The translations under genes were made by a program, and so were the position numbers. From Curvibacter sp. (GTDB lineage: Bacteria; Pseudomonadota; Gammaproteobacteria; Burkholderiales; Burkholderiaceae_C): a stretch of 64,000 nt of DNA. The notes beneath the pieces are model-generated. The model did no database searches, had not been told where the DNA came from, and saw nothing but the letters and a program-made list of their open reading frames with translations. Each line of letters starts with the position of its first letter. Within the stretch, counting starts at the first letter, position 1. The stretch lies in assembly GCA_019233055.1 (NCBI GenBank), contig JAFAMV010000112.1, positions 1 through 64,000 of the forward strand, in the 5' to 3' direction. Below, piece after piece: positions 25,980 through 34,686 of the stretch.

Positions 25980-27203
25980 ATGTGTCGCGTGAATTTCGAT
26001 GTGGTGATCGTGGGTGCCGGTGCCGCCGGCCTGTTCTGTGCCGGCCTGGCGGGGCAATTGGGTCTGAAGGTGCTGGTGCTCGACCATGCCGACAAGGTGG
26101 CCGAGAAGATCCGCATCTCCGGCGGCGGGCGCTGCAACTTCACCAACCGCGACGCCACCCCCGCCCAGTTCCTGAGCGCCAACCCGCATTTCTGCCGCAG
26201 CGCCCTGAGCCGCTACACGCCGCAGGATTTCATCGCCCTGGTGCAGCGCCACGGCATCGGCTTCCACGAAAAGCACAAGGGTCAGTTGTTCTGCGACCGC
26301 TCGGCCGACGACCTGATCGAGATGCTGCTGCGCGAATGCGACGCCGGCGGCGTGACGCGCTGGCCCTCCTGCCGGGTGGCGGGCATCCGCCACCATGACC
26401 AGGCGCAGCGGCGCTACGAGATCGATTGCAGCCAGGGCGTGGTCCAGGCGCACAGCCTGGTGATCGCCACCGGCGGCCTGTCCATCCCGCAGATCGGGGC
26501 CAGCGACTTCGGCTACCGGGTGGCCCGCCAGTTCGACCTGAGCCTGGTCGAACAACGCCCGGGCCTGGTGCCCCTGACCTTCGACGGCGCCGCCTGGCAG
26601 CCCTACGCCCAACTGGCCGGCCTGGCCCTGCCGGTGGCCATGGAGACCGGCACCAAGAAGAGCCGCATGGTCTTCCTCGAAGACCTGCTGTTCACCCACC
26701 GCGGCCTGTCCGGGCCGGCGGTGCTGCAGATATCGAGCTACTGGCAGCCCGGCACGCCGATCCGCATCAACCTGTCGCCCGAGCGCGACTGGACGGCCGA
26801 ACTGAACCGGGCCAAGGCCAGCTCGCGCAAGCTCCTGGCCAATGAGCTGGCCCAGCAACTGCCGGCCCGCCTGGCCGAGGCCTGGGTGCAGCAGGACGCC
26901 CTGCTGCAACGGCCGGCCAATGAAGTGCCCGATCGCGCCCTGGCCCAGCTGGCCCAGCGCCTGTCGCAGTGGGAGCTGACCCCCACCGGCACCGAGGGCT
27001 ACCGCAAGGCCGAAGTCACGCTGGGCGGGGTGGACACCCGCGACCTGTCGCAACAGACCCTGGAATCGCGCCAGCCCGGCCTGTATTTCATCGGCGAGGT
27101 GGTCGATGTGACCGGCTGGCTCGGCGGCTACAACTTCCAGTGGGCCTGGGCCAGCGCCTACGCCTGCGCCCAGGGCCTGGCGGCGGCAGCCGGCAAGGCC
27201 TGA
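25980..27203 (+). CDS. BaiN/HI0933-family FAD-dependent oxidoreductase
   Basis: A 407-residue flavoprotein. The FAD motif is VVIVGAGAAGLFCAGLAG, followed by the family marker ISGGGRCNFTNRD, then TGGLSIPQIGASDFGY and the C-terminal GGVDTRDLSQQTLESR plus FIGEVVDVTGWLGGYNFQWAWASAYACAQ. These are typical of the HI0933/YhiN group, whose natural substrate is generally unassigned (BaiN acts on bile-acid intermediates in gut Clostridia). Either the ATG at 25980 or a GTG three codons later could start it. It is 57 bp after cobA and may be a separate unit. Confidence 0.85.
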   Translation: MCRVNFDVVIVGAGAAGLFCAGLAGQLGLKVLVLDHADKVAEKIRISGGGRCNFTNRDATPAQFLSANPHFCRSALSRYTPQDFIALVQRHGIGFHEKHKGQLFCDRSADDLIEMLLRECDAGGVTRWPSCRVAGIRHHDQAQRRYEIDCSQGVVQAHSLVIATGGLSIPQIGASDFGYRVARQFDLSLVEQRPGLVPLTFDGAAWQPYAQLAGLALPVAMETGTKKSRMVFLEDLLFTHRGLSGPAVLQISSYWQPGTPIRINLSPERDWTAELNRAKASSRKLLANELAQQLPARLAEAWVQQDALLQRPANEVPDRALAQLAQRLSQWELTPTGTEGYRKAEVTLGGVDTRDLSQQTLESRQPGLYFIGEVVDVTGWLGGYNFQWAWASAYACAQGLAAAAGKA

Positions 27204-27262
27204 GAGCCCGGTCAAAGTCTCCCACGGGTCGTGCGAGACATTGAACAGGCTCTGAGACGCCC

Positions 27263-27297
27263 AAAAAAAACGGCCGCCAGGTGTGTCCCTGGCGGCC
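27263..27297 (-). terminator. Strong intrinsic terminator reading leftwards in the baiN-rpsU gap
   Basis: A perfect 10-bp helix (27288-27297 with 27272-27281) with a six-base loop is followed in the minus direction by eight T (A-tract 27263-27270). No minus-strand gene precedes it, and on the plus strand there is no T-run after the hairpin, so it does not look like a baiN terminator. Confidence 0.75.
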
Positions 27298-27508
27298 CGT
27301 CAAAAGTCTGACCGGAGCCAGACAGCAGCTCACCCCCGCGAGCGCTTTGGGCGGACCCCGCGGCGGTGTCGCCCGGGGTCCATGGGTGTGACTTTGGCAC
27401 GGGGCCACCGGGCCGTGAACGAATCAGCTCGCATATGGATATTCAGGGATCTGCGCGAATGAGCCCGGCTTTTTGAACCCTGCCGCCCCCAGACTTGCCG
27501 ACGGCCTC
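27298..27508 (-). ncRNA. Possible small RNA ending at the leftward terminator (unassigned)
   Basis: About 210 bases of noncoding sequence lie between the leftward terminator and the rpsU promoter. A transcript from this stretch would end exactly at the 27263-27297 hairpin. It contains an internal inverted repeat (GTCTGaccggagcCAGAC, 27306-27323) and a GC-rich palindromic segment near 27355-27380. I could not match it to 6S, tmRNA, RNase P or SRP RNA. Short minus-strand reading frames here have no convincing protein features. This is a tentative call resting on the orphan terminator. Confidence 0.25.
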
Positions 27509-27536
27509 TTGTGACGGTGATCCAAAAGGCTATAAT
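27509..27536 (+). promoter_or_regulatory. Sigma-70 promoter of rpsU
   Basis: TTGTGA (27509-27514) and a perfect TATAAT (27531-27536) are spaced 16 bp, about 100 bases upstream of the rpsU start codon. Confidence 0.75.
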
Positions 27537-27643
27537 CTCAGGCTTTGCTGGCAAATACCCCGCCGGCCGATCCATCTACATCATGGCGGGGAACCCCGCC
27601 TGTGGGCCCGATCTTCCCCAGGCACCAATTGGATAAATGACGA

Positions 27644-27856
27644 ATGACCACCATCCGTGTTAAAGAAAACGAGCCTTTTGACGTCGCCCTGCGCCGTTTC
27701 AAGCGCACCATCGAAAAGCTGGGCCTGCTGACCGACCTGCGCGCCCGCGAGTTCTACGAAAAGCCGACCGCCGAGCGCAAGCGCAAGAAGGCCGCTGCCG
27801 TGAAGCGTCACTACAAGCGCGTGCGCAGCATGCAGCTGCCCAAGAAGCTGTACTGA
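27644..27856 (+). CDS. rpsU: 30S ribosomal protein S21
   Basis: The 70-residue protein is a full-length bacterial S21: [21 protein letters not shown] at the N-terminus, [21 protein letters not shown] in the middle and a basic C-terminal helix ending [10 protein letters not shown]21 binds the 30S platform near the anti-Shine-Dalgarno region. It has its own promoter upstream and a strong terminator 35 bp downstream, so it is mainly monocistronic, with yqeY next on the same strand. Confidence 0.97.
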
Positions 27857-27891
27857 TGACAGTCGGCCCGCGACCACCCCGTGGTCCGATG

Positions 27892-27930
27892 AACCCGCGC
27901 TCGGGACGCCTGGCGCGGGTTTTTTGTTTT
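27892..27930 (+). terminator. Intrinsic terminator after rpsU
   Basis: An 8-bp helix ACCCGCGC/GCGCGGGT (27893-27900 with 27913-27920) is followed by TTTTTTGTTTT. It separates rpsU from yqeY. Confidence 0.9.
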
Positions 27931-27961
27931 CCGCCCCCTTCCATCTCAACGGAGTTGCACC

Positions 27962-28408
27962 ATGACCCTCAAGGAACAGATCAGCGAAGACATGAAGGCC
28001 GCCATGCGGGCCAAGGACAGCGAGCGCCTGGGCACCATCCGCCTGCTGCAGGCCGCCATCAAGCAAAAGGAAGTCGATGAACGCATCGTGCCGGATGACG
28101 TGGTGATCGTCGCCATCGTCGACAAGCTCATCAAGCAGCGCAAGGACTCGATCGCCGCCTTCGAACAGGCCGGCCGCCAGGACCTGGCCGACAAGGAAAG
28201 CGCCGAGATGAAGGTGCTGCAGGGCTACCTGCCGGCGCGCCTGAGCGCCGACGAAGTGGCCGCCGAGGTCCGTGCCATCGTGGCAGAACTGGGCGCCAGC
28301 GGCCCCGGCGACATGGGCAAGGTCATGGCGGCGGTCAAGACCCGGCTGGCCGGCAAGGCCGACATGGGCCAGGTGTCGGCCGCCGTCAAGGCCGCCCTGG
28401 CGGGCTGA
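27962..28408 (+). CDS. yqeY: GatB/YqeY domain protein
   Basis: A 148-residue single-domain protein homologous to the tRNA-binding tail of GatB. It has the typical start MTLKEQISEDMKAAMRAKD, then RLGTIRLLQAAIKQKEVDER, the helix LIKQRKDSIAAFEQAGR, and the C-terminal three-helix bundle with GDMGKVMAAVKTRLAGKADM. Its cellular role is not established. Its place after rpsU and near dnaG/rpoD-type genes is common in Proteobacteria, but here the following gene is unrelated. GGAGTTGCACC precedes the ATG. Confidence 0.92.
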   Translation: MTLKEQISEDMKAAMRAKDSERLGTIRLLQAAIKQKEVDERIVPDDVVIVAIVDKLIKQRKDSIAAFEQAGRQDLADKESAEMKVLQGYLPARLSADEVAAEVRAIVAELGASGPGDMGKVMAAVKTRLAGKADMGQVSAAVKAALAG

Positions 28409-28520
28409 GCGCACCGAAGACCGTGGCCTTGTTTGTGATTTTTTGTTTCAATTCCGCCTTGTACGTGCGCGATCCGGCCGCCTGAGACGTTGAGCAGGCA
28501 TCGCGCCGCGGAGTCGCCCC

Positions 28521-30209
28521 ATGCCTGCCACCTCTTTGCTCTCCATTTCCCGCCCCCTTGTGGGCGGACTGCTGCTGGCCTGCAGCCTGTGGCTGCCAGG
28601 CCACGCCGCCCTGGCCCAGGAACCCCCGGGCCGCGTGGGCCAGTTGACCTGGATCGAAGGGACGGTGCAGACCTCGCTGGCCGGCGACGCCGCCTGGCAG
28701 GCGGCTGAACTCAACCGCCCGCTGAGCACCCAGGATCGGCTGTCACCCAGCCCCGGAGCCCGCTTCGAGCTCAGCATCGGCAACGCCACCTGGCGCATGG
28801 AAGGCCCGGGGGAGCTCGACATCTCCAGCCTCAGCGACCCGATGGCCCAGATGCAGCTGCAGCGGGGCCATCTGAGCTTCAGGGTGGACAGCCTCGCGCC
28901 CGGCGAACGCATCGAGGTGGACACCCCCAACCTCGCGGTGGTGGCCCAGCAGCCGGGCCTGTACCGCCTGGACGTGGACCCCGAACTGGGCACCACCCGG
29001 GTGAGCGTGGCGCAGGGCTCGCTGCTGGCCTATGGCGAGAACGGCAGCGCCCTGAGCCTCCCGGCCCGGCTCAGCTGGACCTTTGCCGGGCGCCTGCTCG
29101 GACAGGCCGCTCCCAGCACGGCCCTGGGGCAGGACAACTTCGATGCCTGGGTGGCCGGTCGCAACCAGGCCCAGGACCAGTCCCTGGCCGCCCGCTACCT
29201 GCCGCGCGAGGTGATCGGCTACCAGCAGCTCGACGGCTGGGGCGACTGGCAGAGCGACAACACCTGGGGCACGATCTGGTATCCCCAGGTCAGCGTGGTC
29301 GACTGGGCCCCCTACCGCTATGGTCAATGGGTCTGGATGGACCCCTGGGGCTGGACCTGGGTCGACGACGCCCCCTGGGGCTTTGCCCCCTTCCATTACG
29401 GCCGCTGGGTCCAGGTGGGCGGCCGCTGGGGCTGGGTGCCCGGCAGCCTGGGGCCGCGCCCCGCCTATGCGCCGGCCCTGGTCGGCTTCATCGGCAACCC
29501 GGTGCCCGGCCGGCCGCGCCTGTCGCTCAAGCCCGGTGTGCCCTGGGTGCCGCTGGCGCCTGGCGAACGCTGGCAGCCCGGCTACAACCTCAGCCCGCGC
29601 TACCTGAACCAGGTGAACCAGCCGGTCCACCCGGCCCCGGCCGGCCTGCAGCCGCCCGCCAATGGCTACATCAACCAACAGCGCCCCCAGGCCATCACCT
29701 CCACACCCAACCACAATCCAGGCCGAAACTGGACCCCCGGCGAGATGCCGCCCCGCCCCGGCCAGACCCCGACCGCGCCCACCACCCCGCCGCCGGGCAA
29801 CACCGGCACCCTGCGTCCACCACCTCGCATCGTGTTGCACGGCGATGAGGGGGCCGAGGAGAGGGAAAGGCTGCAACGCGCCCAGGCGCAGCAGCAGCAG
29901 CAGCAACAACAACTGCAGCAACAGCGGGTCGAACAGGAACGTCAGTTGCGGGAACAACAGTCCCGGGAACAACAAGCTCGAGAACAACAAGCTCGAGAAC
30001 AACAAGCCCGGGAGCAGCAAGCTCGGGAGCAGCAAATCAGGGAACAGCAGATGCGTCAGCAACCCGCCTTCCAACGCCCGCAGGGCGCGGGTGCCGAATC
30101 CAACGGCGACGGACGCCAGTCACGCGATGGGCGGGCCCGCGAGGGCGAAACCAATGCGCCGCGCCAGTTGCGGCCGGTGGCGCCGGAGCCCCGGCCCAAC
30201 ACACAATGA
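28521..30209 (+). CDS. Secreted FecR-domain protein with Trp-rich repeats and Gln-Arg coiled tail
   Basis: A 562-residue exported protein with a signal peptide at about 1-33 (ending AALAQ). It has three parts. A FecR-like beta domain (about 38-170) contains RLSPSPGARFELSIGNATWRM and LRVDSL-type strands. A Trp-rich segment (about 225-360) repeats Y-x-Y-G-x-W motifs such as APYRYGQWVWMDPWGWTWV and FHYGRWVQVGGRWGWVPG, typical of the DUF6600 group. A low-complexity Pro- and Gln/Arg-rich tail (about 380-562) includes seven EQQ-x-R pentapeptides. No anti-sigma transmembrane segment follows the signal, so a periplasmic or surface structural role is more likely than FecR-type signalling. Function is unknown. 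Confidence 0.8.
   Translation: MPATSLLSISRPLVGGLLLACSLWLPGHAALAQEPPGRVGQLTWIEGTVQTSLAGDAAWQAAELNRPLSTQDRLSPSPGARFELSIGNATWRMEGPGELDISSLSDPMAQMQLQRGHLSFRVDSLAPGERIEVDTPNLAVVAQQPGLYRLDVDPELGTTRVSVAQGSLLAYGENGSALSLPARLSWTFAGRLLGQAAPSTALGQDNFDAWVAGRNQAQDQSLAARYLPREVIGYQQLDGWGDWQSDNTWGTIWYPQVSVVDWAPYRYGQWVWMDPWGWTWVDDAPWGFAPFHYGRWVQVGGRWGWVPGSLGPRPAYAPALVGFIGNPVPGRPRLSLKPGVPWVPLAPGERWQPGYNLSPRYLNQVNQPVHPAPAGLQPPANGYINQQRPQAITSTPNHNPGRNWTPGEMPPRPGQTPTAPTTPPPGNTGTLRPPPRIVLHGDEGAEERERLQRAQAQQQQQQQQLQQQRVEQERQLREQQSREQQAREQQAREQQAREQQAREQQIREQQMRQQPAFQRPQGAGAESNGDGRQSRDGRAREGETNAPRQLRPVAPEPRPNTQ
29946..30062 (+). repeat. Seven in-frame 15-bp repeats encoding x-R-E-Q-Q
   Basis: Seven consecutive 15-bp units (29946-30050) encode LREQQ, SREQQ, four AREQQ and IREQQ, followed by a partial MRQQ. 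They sit just after a CAG/CAA run coding for polyglutamine. Such tracts are prone to copy-number change; the frame is preserved because the unit is a multiple of three. Confidence 0.9.
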
Positions 30210-30240
30210 GGCCAATGAGGCCAATGAGGCCGGCGAGGCC
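30205..30240 (+). repeat. Four 9-bp tandem repeats across the FecR-protein stop codon
   Basis: AATGAGGCC is repeated three times (30205-30231) and followed by a variant GGCGAGGCC (30232-30240). The stop codon of the upstream gene is the TGA within the first unit; the remaining copies lie in the 63-bp convergent gap before pmbA. Confidence 0.85.
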
Positions 30241-30272
30241 GCACAGGGTGCCGCCCCGCCCGGTCGCGCCGC

Positions 30273-31661
30273 TCAGCTGCCCGCGACCTTCATGCGGTTG
30301 ATGAGGATGGAGCCCACCGTCTTGGCGCCGTAGTTGTAGGCATCGGCCCCCACCGCCTGGATGCCCTTGAACATGTCCTTGAGGTTGCCGGCGATGGTGA
30401 TCTCATGCACCGGGAACGCAATGCGGCCGTTCTCCACCCAGAAGCCGCTGGCCCCGCGCGAATAGTCGCCGGTGACGTAGTTCACGCCCTGCCCCATCAA
30501 CTCGGTCACGAACAGGCCGGTGCCCAGCTTGCGCAGCATCGCCTCCAGGTCGTCGCCGGCCCGGGTCAGCCGCGAGCGCAGGCTGAGGTTGTGCGAGCCG
30601 CCCGAGTTGCCCGTGGTCTTCATGCCGAGCTTGCGCGCCGAATAGCTGGTCAGGAAATAACCCTCGACCCGGCCCGCCTCGACGACCTGCCGGGCGCGGC
30701 AACGCACGCCTTCGTCATCGAAGGGCGAACTGCCCTTGCCGCGCGGCACGAAGGGGTCTTCGGCGATGTCGATGTGCTTGGGAAAGACCTGCTTGCCCAG
30801 CGAGTCCAAGAGGAAGCTGCTCTTGCGGTAGAGCGCGCCGCCGCTGACGGCCTGCACGAAGCTGCCCAGCAAGCCTGCCGCCAGCGGAGATTCGAACAAC
30901 ACGGGGCATTGGGTGGTGGCGATCTTGCGTGCGCCCAGGCGGCTCAGCGCCCGCTCTGCGGCATAGCGCCCGACGGCCTGGGCGCTGGCGAGTTCACCGG
31001 CACAGCGCATCGAGCTGTACCAGGCATCGCGCTGCATGTCGCCCTTGCGGCCCGGCAGCGACGCGATCGGGGCCACCGAGAAGCTGTGGCGCGAGCTGGC
31101 ATAGCCGCCCCGGAAGCCATGGGTGTGGGCACTGAAGAAATGCGATTGCTGGGCCGACACGCCGGCGCCCTCGCTGTTGGTGATGCGCCGGCTGGTGGCC
31201 AGGGCGGCCGCCTCGCAGGTCCGGGCCAGTTCGGCCGCCTCTTCGCTGCTCAGCGCCCAGGGATGGAAGAGATCGAGATCGGCGCGGGCCTCGGTGGCGT
31301 CCACCACATCGGCCTCATCGGGCAGGCCGGCCACCGGGTCCTCGGCGGTGAAGCGGGCGATGTCATAGGCCGCCTGCACGGTCTGCAGGATGGCGGCCTC
31401 GGAAAAATCGGAGGTACTGGCATTGCCGCGCCGGTGCCCGAGGTAGACCGTCACGCCCAGCGATTTGTCGCGGTTGCGCTCGACGTTCTCGAGCTCGCCC
31501 TTGCGCACGCTGACACTCAGGCCGCAGCCTTCGGAGGCTTCGGCGCCGGCGTCGGAGGCGCCCAGTTTCCTGGCGTGGGCCAGGGCCCGGTCGACCAGTT
31601 GTTCGAAGGTGTCGCGGCTGTAGGCGAAGCCGCTGTCGGCAGGGGTCTGGGGATTCTTCAT
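30273..31661 (-). CDS. pmbA: Metalloprotease-associated protein PmbA/TldE
   Basis: TldE forms a heterodimer with the metalloprotease TldD and is needed for maturation of peptides such as microcin B17 and turnover of CcdA. The 462-residue protein has the family N-terminus (FEQLVDRALAHARKLGASDAGAEAS), GLSVSVRKGELENVERNRDKSLGVTVY, and the C-terminal TGDYSRGASGFWVENGRIAFPVHEITIAGNLKDMF. TldE lacks the HExxxH zinc site of TldD, and none is seen here. It is divergent from darP, the start codons being 63 bp apart, an arrangement conserved in many Proteobacteria. Confidence 0.95.
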   Translation of the reverse strand: MKNPQTPADSGFAYSRDTFEQLVDRALAHARKLGASDAGAEASEGCGLSVSVRKGELENVERNRDKSLGVTVYLGHRRGNASTSDFSEAAILQTVQAAYDIARFTAEDPVAGLPDEADVVDATEARADLDLFHPWALSSEEAAELARTCEAAALATSRRITNSEGAGVSAQQSHFFSAHTHGFRGGYASSRHSFSVAPIASLPGRKGDMQRDAWYSSMRCAGELASAQAVGRYAAERALSRLGARKIATTQCPVLFESPLAAGLLGSFVQAVSGGALYRKSSFLLDSLGKQVFPKHIDIAEDPFVPRGKGSSPFDDEGVRCRARQVVEAGRVEGYFLTSYSARKLGMKTTGNSGGSHNLSLRSRLTRAGDDLEAMLRKLGTGLFVTELMGQGVNYVTGDYSRGASGFWVENGRIAFPVHEITIAGNLKDMFKGIQAVGADAYNYGAKTVGSILINRMKVAGS

Positions 31662-31724
31662 AGCGACGGCTATGATACTTGCCGCCCGGGCCCCCCGCGG
31701 CCCGCCTCCCGGATACCCCCCACC

Positions 31725-32381
31725 ATGTCACGCAAACCCAAAAAAGGCTACTACGTCCGCGGTCAGTTCATTGCCGAAGGCAGCGAACTCGATCTGCAGC
31801 TCAAGGCCGAGCTCAAGGGCACCGATGAAGCCAGCAAGACCGACCTGAAACGCGAAAGCACCGCCCTGCAAAAGCTCGGCGAAGACCTGCTGACCCTGCG
31901 CAGCGATCTGCTGGAGCGCTTGATGCTGTCGGACAAGCTCGTCGATGCGCTCGCCGAGACGCACCGCATCACCAACTTCGAAGGCCGGCGGCGCCAGCTC
32001 CAGTACCTCGGCAAGCTCATGCGCAAGCTCGACGACGAGACCGTCGACGCCATCAAGGCCGCGCTCGAGGTGCAGCGCAAGGGGTCGGCGGCCGACACCG
32101 CCGCCCTGCACCTGGCCGAGCAATGGCGCGAGCGCCTGGTCGCCGACGACAATGCCCTCGAAGCCTGGCTGGCCGAGCACCCCGACACCGACATACAGCA
32201 ACTCCGGGCCCTGGTGCGCCAGGCACGCAAGGATGCGCCGGCCGCCGACCGGGCCTCGGTCTCGCAGGGGCTGGCACCCCGCAAGGGCCGCGCCTACCGC
32301 GAACTGTTCCAGATGCTGCGCCACCAGCTCGACCCCGAGAGCGCCGACACACCGGAGCCCGAAGAGGACGACCATGAGTGA
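31725..32381 (+). CDS. darP: 50S ribosome-assembly factor DarP (YjgA)
   Basis: The 218-residue protein begins MSRKPKKGYYVRGQFIAEGSE and carries the DUF615 core (SKTDLKRESTALQKLGEDLLTL, then ALAETHRITNFEGRRRQLQYLGKLMR and the C-terminal KGRAYRELFQMLRHQL). In E. coli DarP binds a late 50S precursor and promotes its maturation. The start at 31725 is preceded by a divergent promoter region shared with pmbA. Its stop overlaps the mog start by eight bases, so the two are co-translated. Confidence 0.92.
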   Translation: MSRKPKKGYYVRGQFIAEGSELDLQLKAELKGTDEASKTDLKRESTALQKLGEDLLTLRSDLLERLMLSDKLVDALAETHRITNFEGRRRQLQYLGKLMRKLDDETVDAIKAALEVQRKGSAADTAALHLAEQWRERLVADDNALEAWLAEHPDTDIQQLRALVRQARKDAPAADRASVSQGLAPRKGRAYRELFQMLRHQLDPESADTPEPEEDDHE

Positions 32382-32988
32382 GGTTCAGCACAGCGCCGCC
32401 GAGCCGGTGCGCATCGGCATCGTCTCGATCAGCGACCGGGCCTCCAGCGGCGTCTATGAGGACAAGGGCCTGCCCGCCCTGCGCGACTGGCTGCAACGTG
32501 CCCTGCACAACCCGATCGAATTCGTGCCCCGGCTGATTCCCGACGAGCCCGCCGTCATCCGTGCCACCCTCATGGCCCTGGTGGATGTCGAGCATTGCGC
32601 CCTGGTCCTCACCACGGGCGGCACCGGCCCCGCACTGCGCGATGTGACGCCCGAGGCCACGCTGGCCGTCGGCCACCGCGAAATGCCCGGCTTCGGCGAG
32701 CAGATGCGCCAGATCAGCCTGCGCTTCGTGCCCACGGCCATCCTGTCGCGCCAGGTGGCGGTGATCCGGGAGCAGTGCCTGATCATCAACCTGCCCGGTC
32801 AGCCCCGGGCGATCCAGGAGACGCTGGAAGGCCTCCGGGGCAGCGACGGCAGCCCGTCGGTGCCCGGGATCTTTGCCGCCGTGCCCTACTGCATCGATCT
32901 GATCGGCGGCCCCTACCTCGAGACCCGTGACGAGGTCTGCCAGGCCTTCAGGCCCAAGACCGCGCAACGACCGACTCGCCAGGCCTGA
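32374..32988 (+). CDS. mog: Molybdopterin adenylyltransferase MogA
   Basis: A 204-residue MogA/MoaB-fold enzyme that adenylylates molybdopterin before molybdenum insertion. It shows IGIVSISDRASSGVYEDKGLP near the N-terminus, the nucleotide-binding LVLTTGGTGPALRDVTPEAT, and INLPGQPRAIQETLEGL towards the end. The gene overlaps darP. Its product is required for the bis-MGD cofactor of nitrate reductase NasA elsewhere in the window, although the two loci are about 8 kb apart and separately controlled. Confidence 0.93.
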   Translation: MSEVQHSAAEPVRIGIVSISDRASSGVYEDKGLPALRDWLQRALHNPIEFVPRLIPDEPAVIRATLMALVDVEHCALVLTTGGTGPALRDVTPEATLAVGHREMPGFGEQMRQISLRFVPTAILSRQVAVIREQCLIINLPGQPRAIQETLEGLRGSDGSPSVPGIFAAVPYCIDLIGGPYLETRDEVCQAFRPKTAQRPTRQA

Positions 32989-33002
32989 ACTTCAGAAGAA
33001 GC

Positions 33003-33776
33003 TCACTTGCCGACGAGGTCGTTGAGACGGCCGGCCTCGAAGCATTCCTGCTTCAGGGCGTCGCCGGGCACGCAGTCGCCACGCGACTGTTGCGAGGACA
33101 GCTTCTCGATCGCCTGCCACAGCAGCGCGATCTGGTGCTCCTGCGAGGACGCAGTGCCGATCAGGCCCTTGAGCGCCTGCCCCACCGGGTCGTCGTCCAG
33201 GGTCACGCCATAGGCGCTGAACTTGCGGCGCTCCTGCGAGGCATCGGCGCTCTCCCCGGCCTTGGACGGGATGATGCGCGCCGGAATGCCCACCGCCGTG
33301 GCGCCGGCAGGCACCGGCTTGATGACCACCGCGTTGCTGCCGATCTTCGCGCCGTCGCCGACCGTGAAGCCGCCCAGCACCTTGGCGCCGGCGCTCACCA
33401 CCACGTCCCGCCCCAGGGTGGGGTGGCGCTTGGCCCCCTTGTAGAGCGATGTCCCGCCCAGGGTCACCCCCTGGTAGATGGTGCAGCCGTCGCCGATCTC
33501 GGCGGTCTCGCCGACCACCACGCCCATGGCGTGGTCGAAGAACACCCGCTGGCCCAATTTGGCGCCCGGGTGGATCTCGATGCCGGTCAGCCAGCGCGCC
33601 ACATGCGAGATGAAGCGCCCCAGCCACTTGAAGCCATGCGTCCAGCACCAATGCGCCGGCCGGTGCAGCACCACGGCGTGCAGGCCGGGGTAACAGGTGA
33701 TCACCTCCCAGGTGCTGCGCGCGGCAGGATCTCGGTCGAGGATGCACTGGATGTCGGATCGCAAGCGGGAGAACAT
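33003..33776 (-). CDS. cysE: Serine O-acetyltransferase
   Basis: The first step of cysteine synthesis, acetyl transfer from acetyl-CoA to serine. The 257-residue product begins [21 protein letters not shown] and has the left-handed beta-helix hexapeptide domain (about 65-170) with [28 protein letters not shown] (catalytic Asp-His pair) and [18 protein letters not shown]-terminal extension of about 80 residues follows. The frame is open to 33980, but the ATG at 33776 gives the family start. trmJ lies 32 bp upstream on the same strand. Confidence 0.94.
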   Translation of the reverse strand: MFSRLRSDIQCILDRDPAARSTWEVITCYPGLHAVVLHRPAHWCWTHGFKWLGRFISHVARWLTGIEIHPGAKLGQRVFFDHAMGVVVGETAEIGDGCTIYQGVTLGGTSLYKGAKRHPTLGRDVVVSAGAKVLGGFTVGDGAKIGSNAVVIKPVPAGATAVGIPARIIPSKAGESADASQERRKFSAYGVTLDDDPVGQALKGLIGTASSQEHQIALLWQAIEKLSSQQSRGDCVPGDALKQECFEAGRLNDLVGK

Positions 33777-33808
33777 GTCTTTTGGAAATGTTTTTATGGC
33801 CTGACAGT

Positions 33809-34537
33809 CTAAGGCGTGGCGCGGCCGGCGGTTTCGAGCATGGCCTTGGCGACACCTCTGAGGATGTGGATTTCCTCCTGGCTGAGGGCCGAGCGATTGA
33901 AAAGCTGGTTGAGCCGCGGCATCAGCTTCTTGGGCGCGGCCGGGTCCAGGAAGCCGATGCCGGTCAGCGCCTGCTCCCAATGCGCCAGCATGCCGGCGAT
34001 CTGACGCGCATCGGCCAGGCGGGCCGGCGCCGTGGCCGACTGCACCGTAAAGCCACCCAGCGCCTGGCGCCAGTCGTAGGCGATCACCTGCAGCGCCGAG
34101 CCCAGGTTCAGCGAGCCGAAACCGGGGTTGGTGGGGATGCTCAGGCAGGTGTGGCAGCGGTAGACGTCGTCGTTTTGCATGCCGAAGCGTTCCGAACCGA
34201 AGAGGAAGGCCACCCCCTCCTGCGTGCTCTGGGCCAGTTCGGCGAAATGCTCGCGCGGCGCCCGCACCGGGGGCCCGAAATCACGCGGCGTCATCGCGGT
34301 GGCGCACAGATGGGTCATGCCGTCCAGGGCCTCGTCCAGGCTGTCCACGATGCGGGCCTTCTCGAGCACATCGAGCGCGCCGCTGGCCCGCTGGATGGTC
34401 TCCTCGCGCCGCAGCACGTTGGGCCAGCGCGGCGCCACCAGCACCAGGTCGTCGAAACCCATGACTTTCATGGCACGGGCAGCCGCGCCGACATTGCCGG
34501 CATGGCTGGTCTGGATCAGGATGAAGCGGGTTTTCAT
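33809..34537 (-). CDS. trmJ: tRNA (cytidine/uridine-2'-O)-methyltransferase TrmJ
   Basis: A 242-residue SPOUT-class enzyme that 2'-O-methylates position 32 of tRNAs. The three SPOUT motifs are present: [20 protein letters not shown] at the N-terminus, [18 protein letters not shown] in the middle and [23 protein letters not shown] forming the knot. The C-terminal helices (about 165-240) are typical of TrmJ. It is divergent from suhB and upstream of cysE, an order common in Burkholderiales. Confidence 0.94.
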   Translation of the reverse strand: MKTRFILIQTSHAGNVGAAARAMKVMGFDDLVLVAPRWPNVLRREETIQRASGALDVLEKARIVDSLDEALDGMTHLCATAMTPRDFGPPVRAPREHFAELAQSTQEGVAFLFGSERFGMQNDDVYRCHTCLSIPTNPGFGSLNLGSALQVIAYDWRQALGGFTVQSATAPARLADARQIAGMLAHWEQALTGIGFLDPAAPKKLMPRLNQLFNRSALSQEEIHILRGVAKAMLETAGRATP

Positions 34538-34686
34538 GACAGGGTGAAGTCAGGGCTATGGCGGAAAAACGGCGCGAGCAGGTAAAATCCGCCTATTGTC
34601 GCCTGCCGCATCGCCGGACAGGCCCTTCCCGTCGCAGGCATGCCCCTGCCGCATGCTGCGGAAACCCACGCTCTTCCTCACAATCC

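Noticed and set aside
27298-27508. 6S RNA (ssrS) in the baiN-rpsU gap
   Set aside because: A short GGTGAGC-containing stretch recalled 6S RNA, but I could not recover the long closing stem or the conserved central bubble.
27330-27575. An 81-codon minus-strand frame in the baiN-rpsU gap as a gene for the orphan terminator
   Set aside because: Composition is unremarkable and Arg-rich, it would overlap the rpsU promoter, and no ribosome-binding site is convincing. A noncoding transcript is the better, still weak, explanation.
29946-30062. CRISPR-like array
   Set aside because: The units are 15 bp with no spacers and are in frame within a coding region, so this is a peptide repeat.
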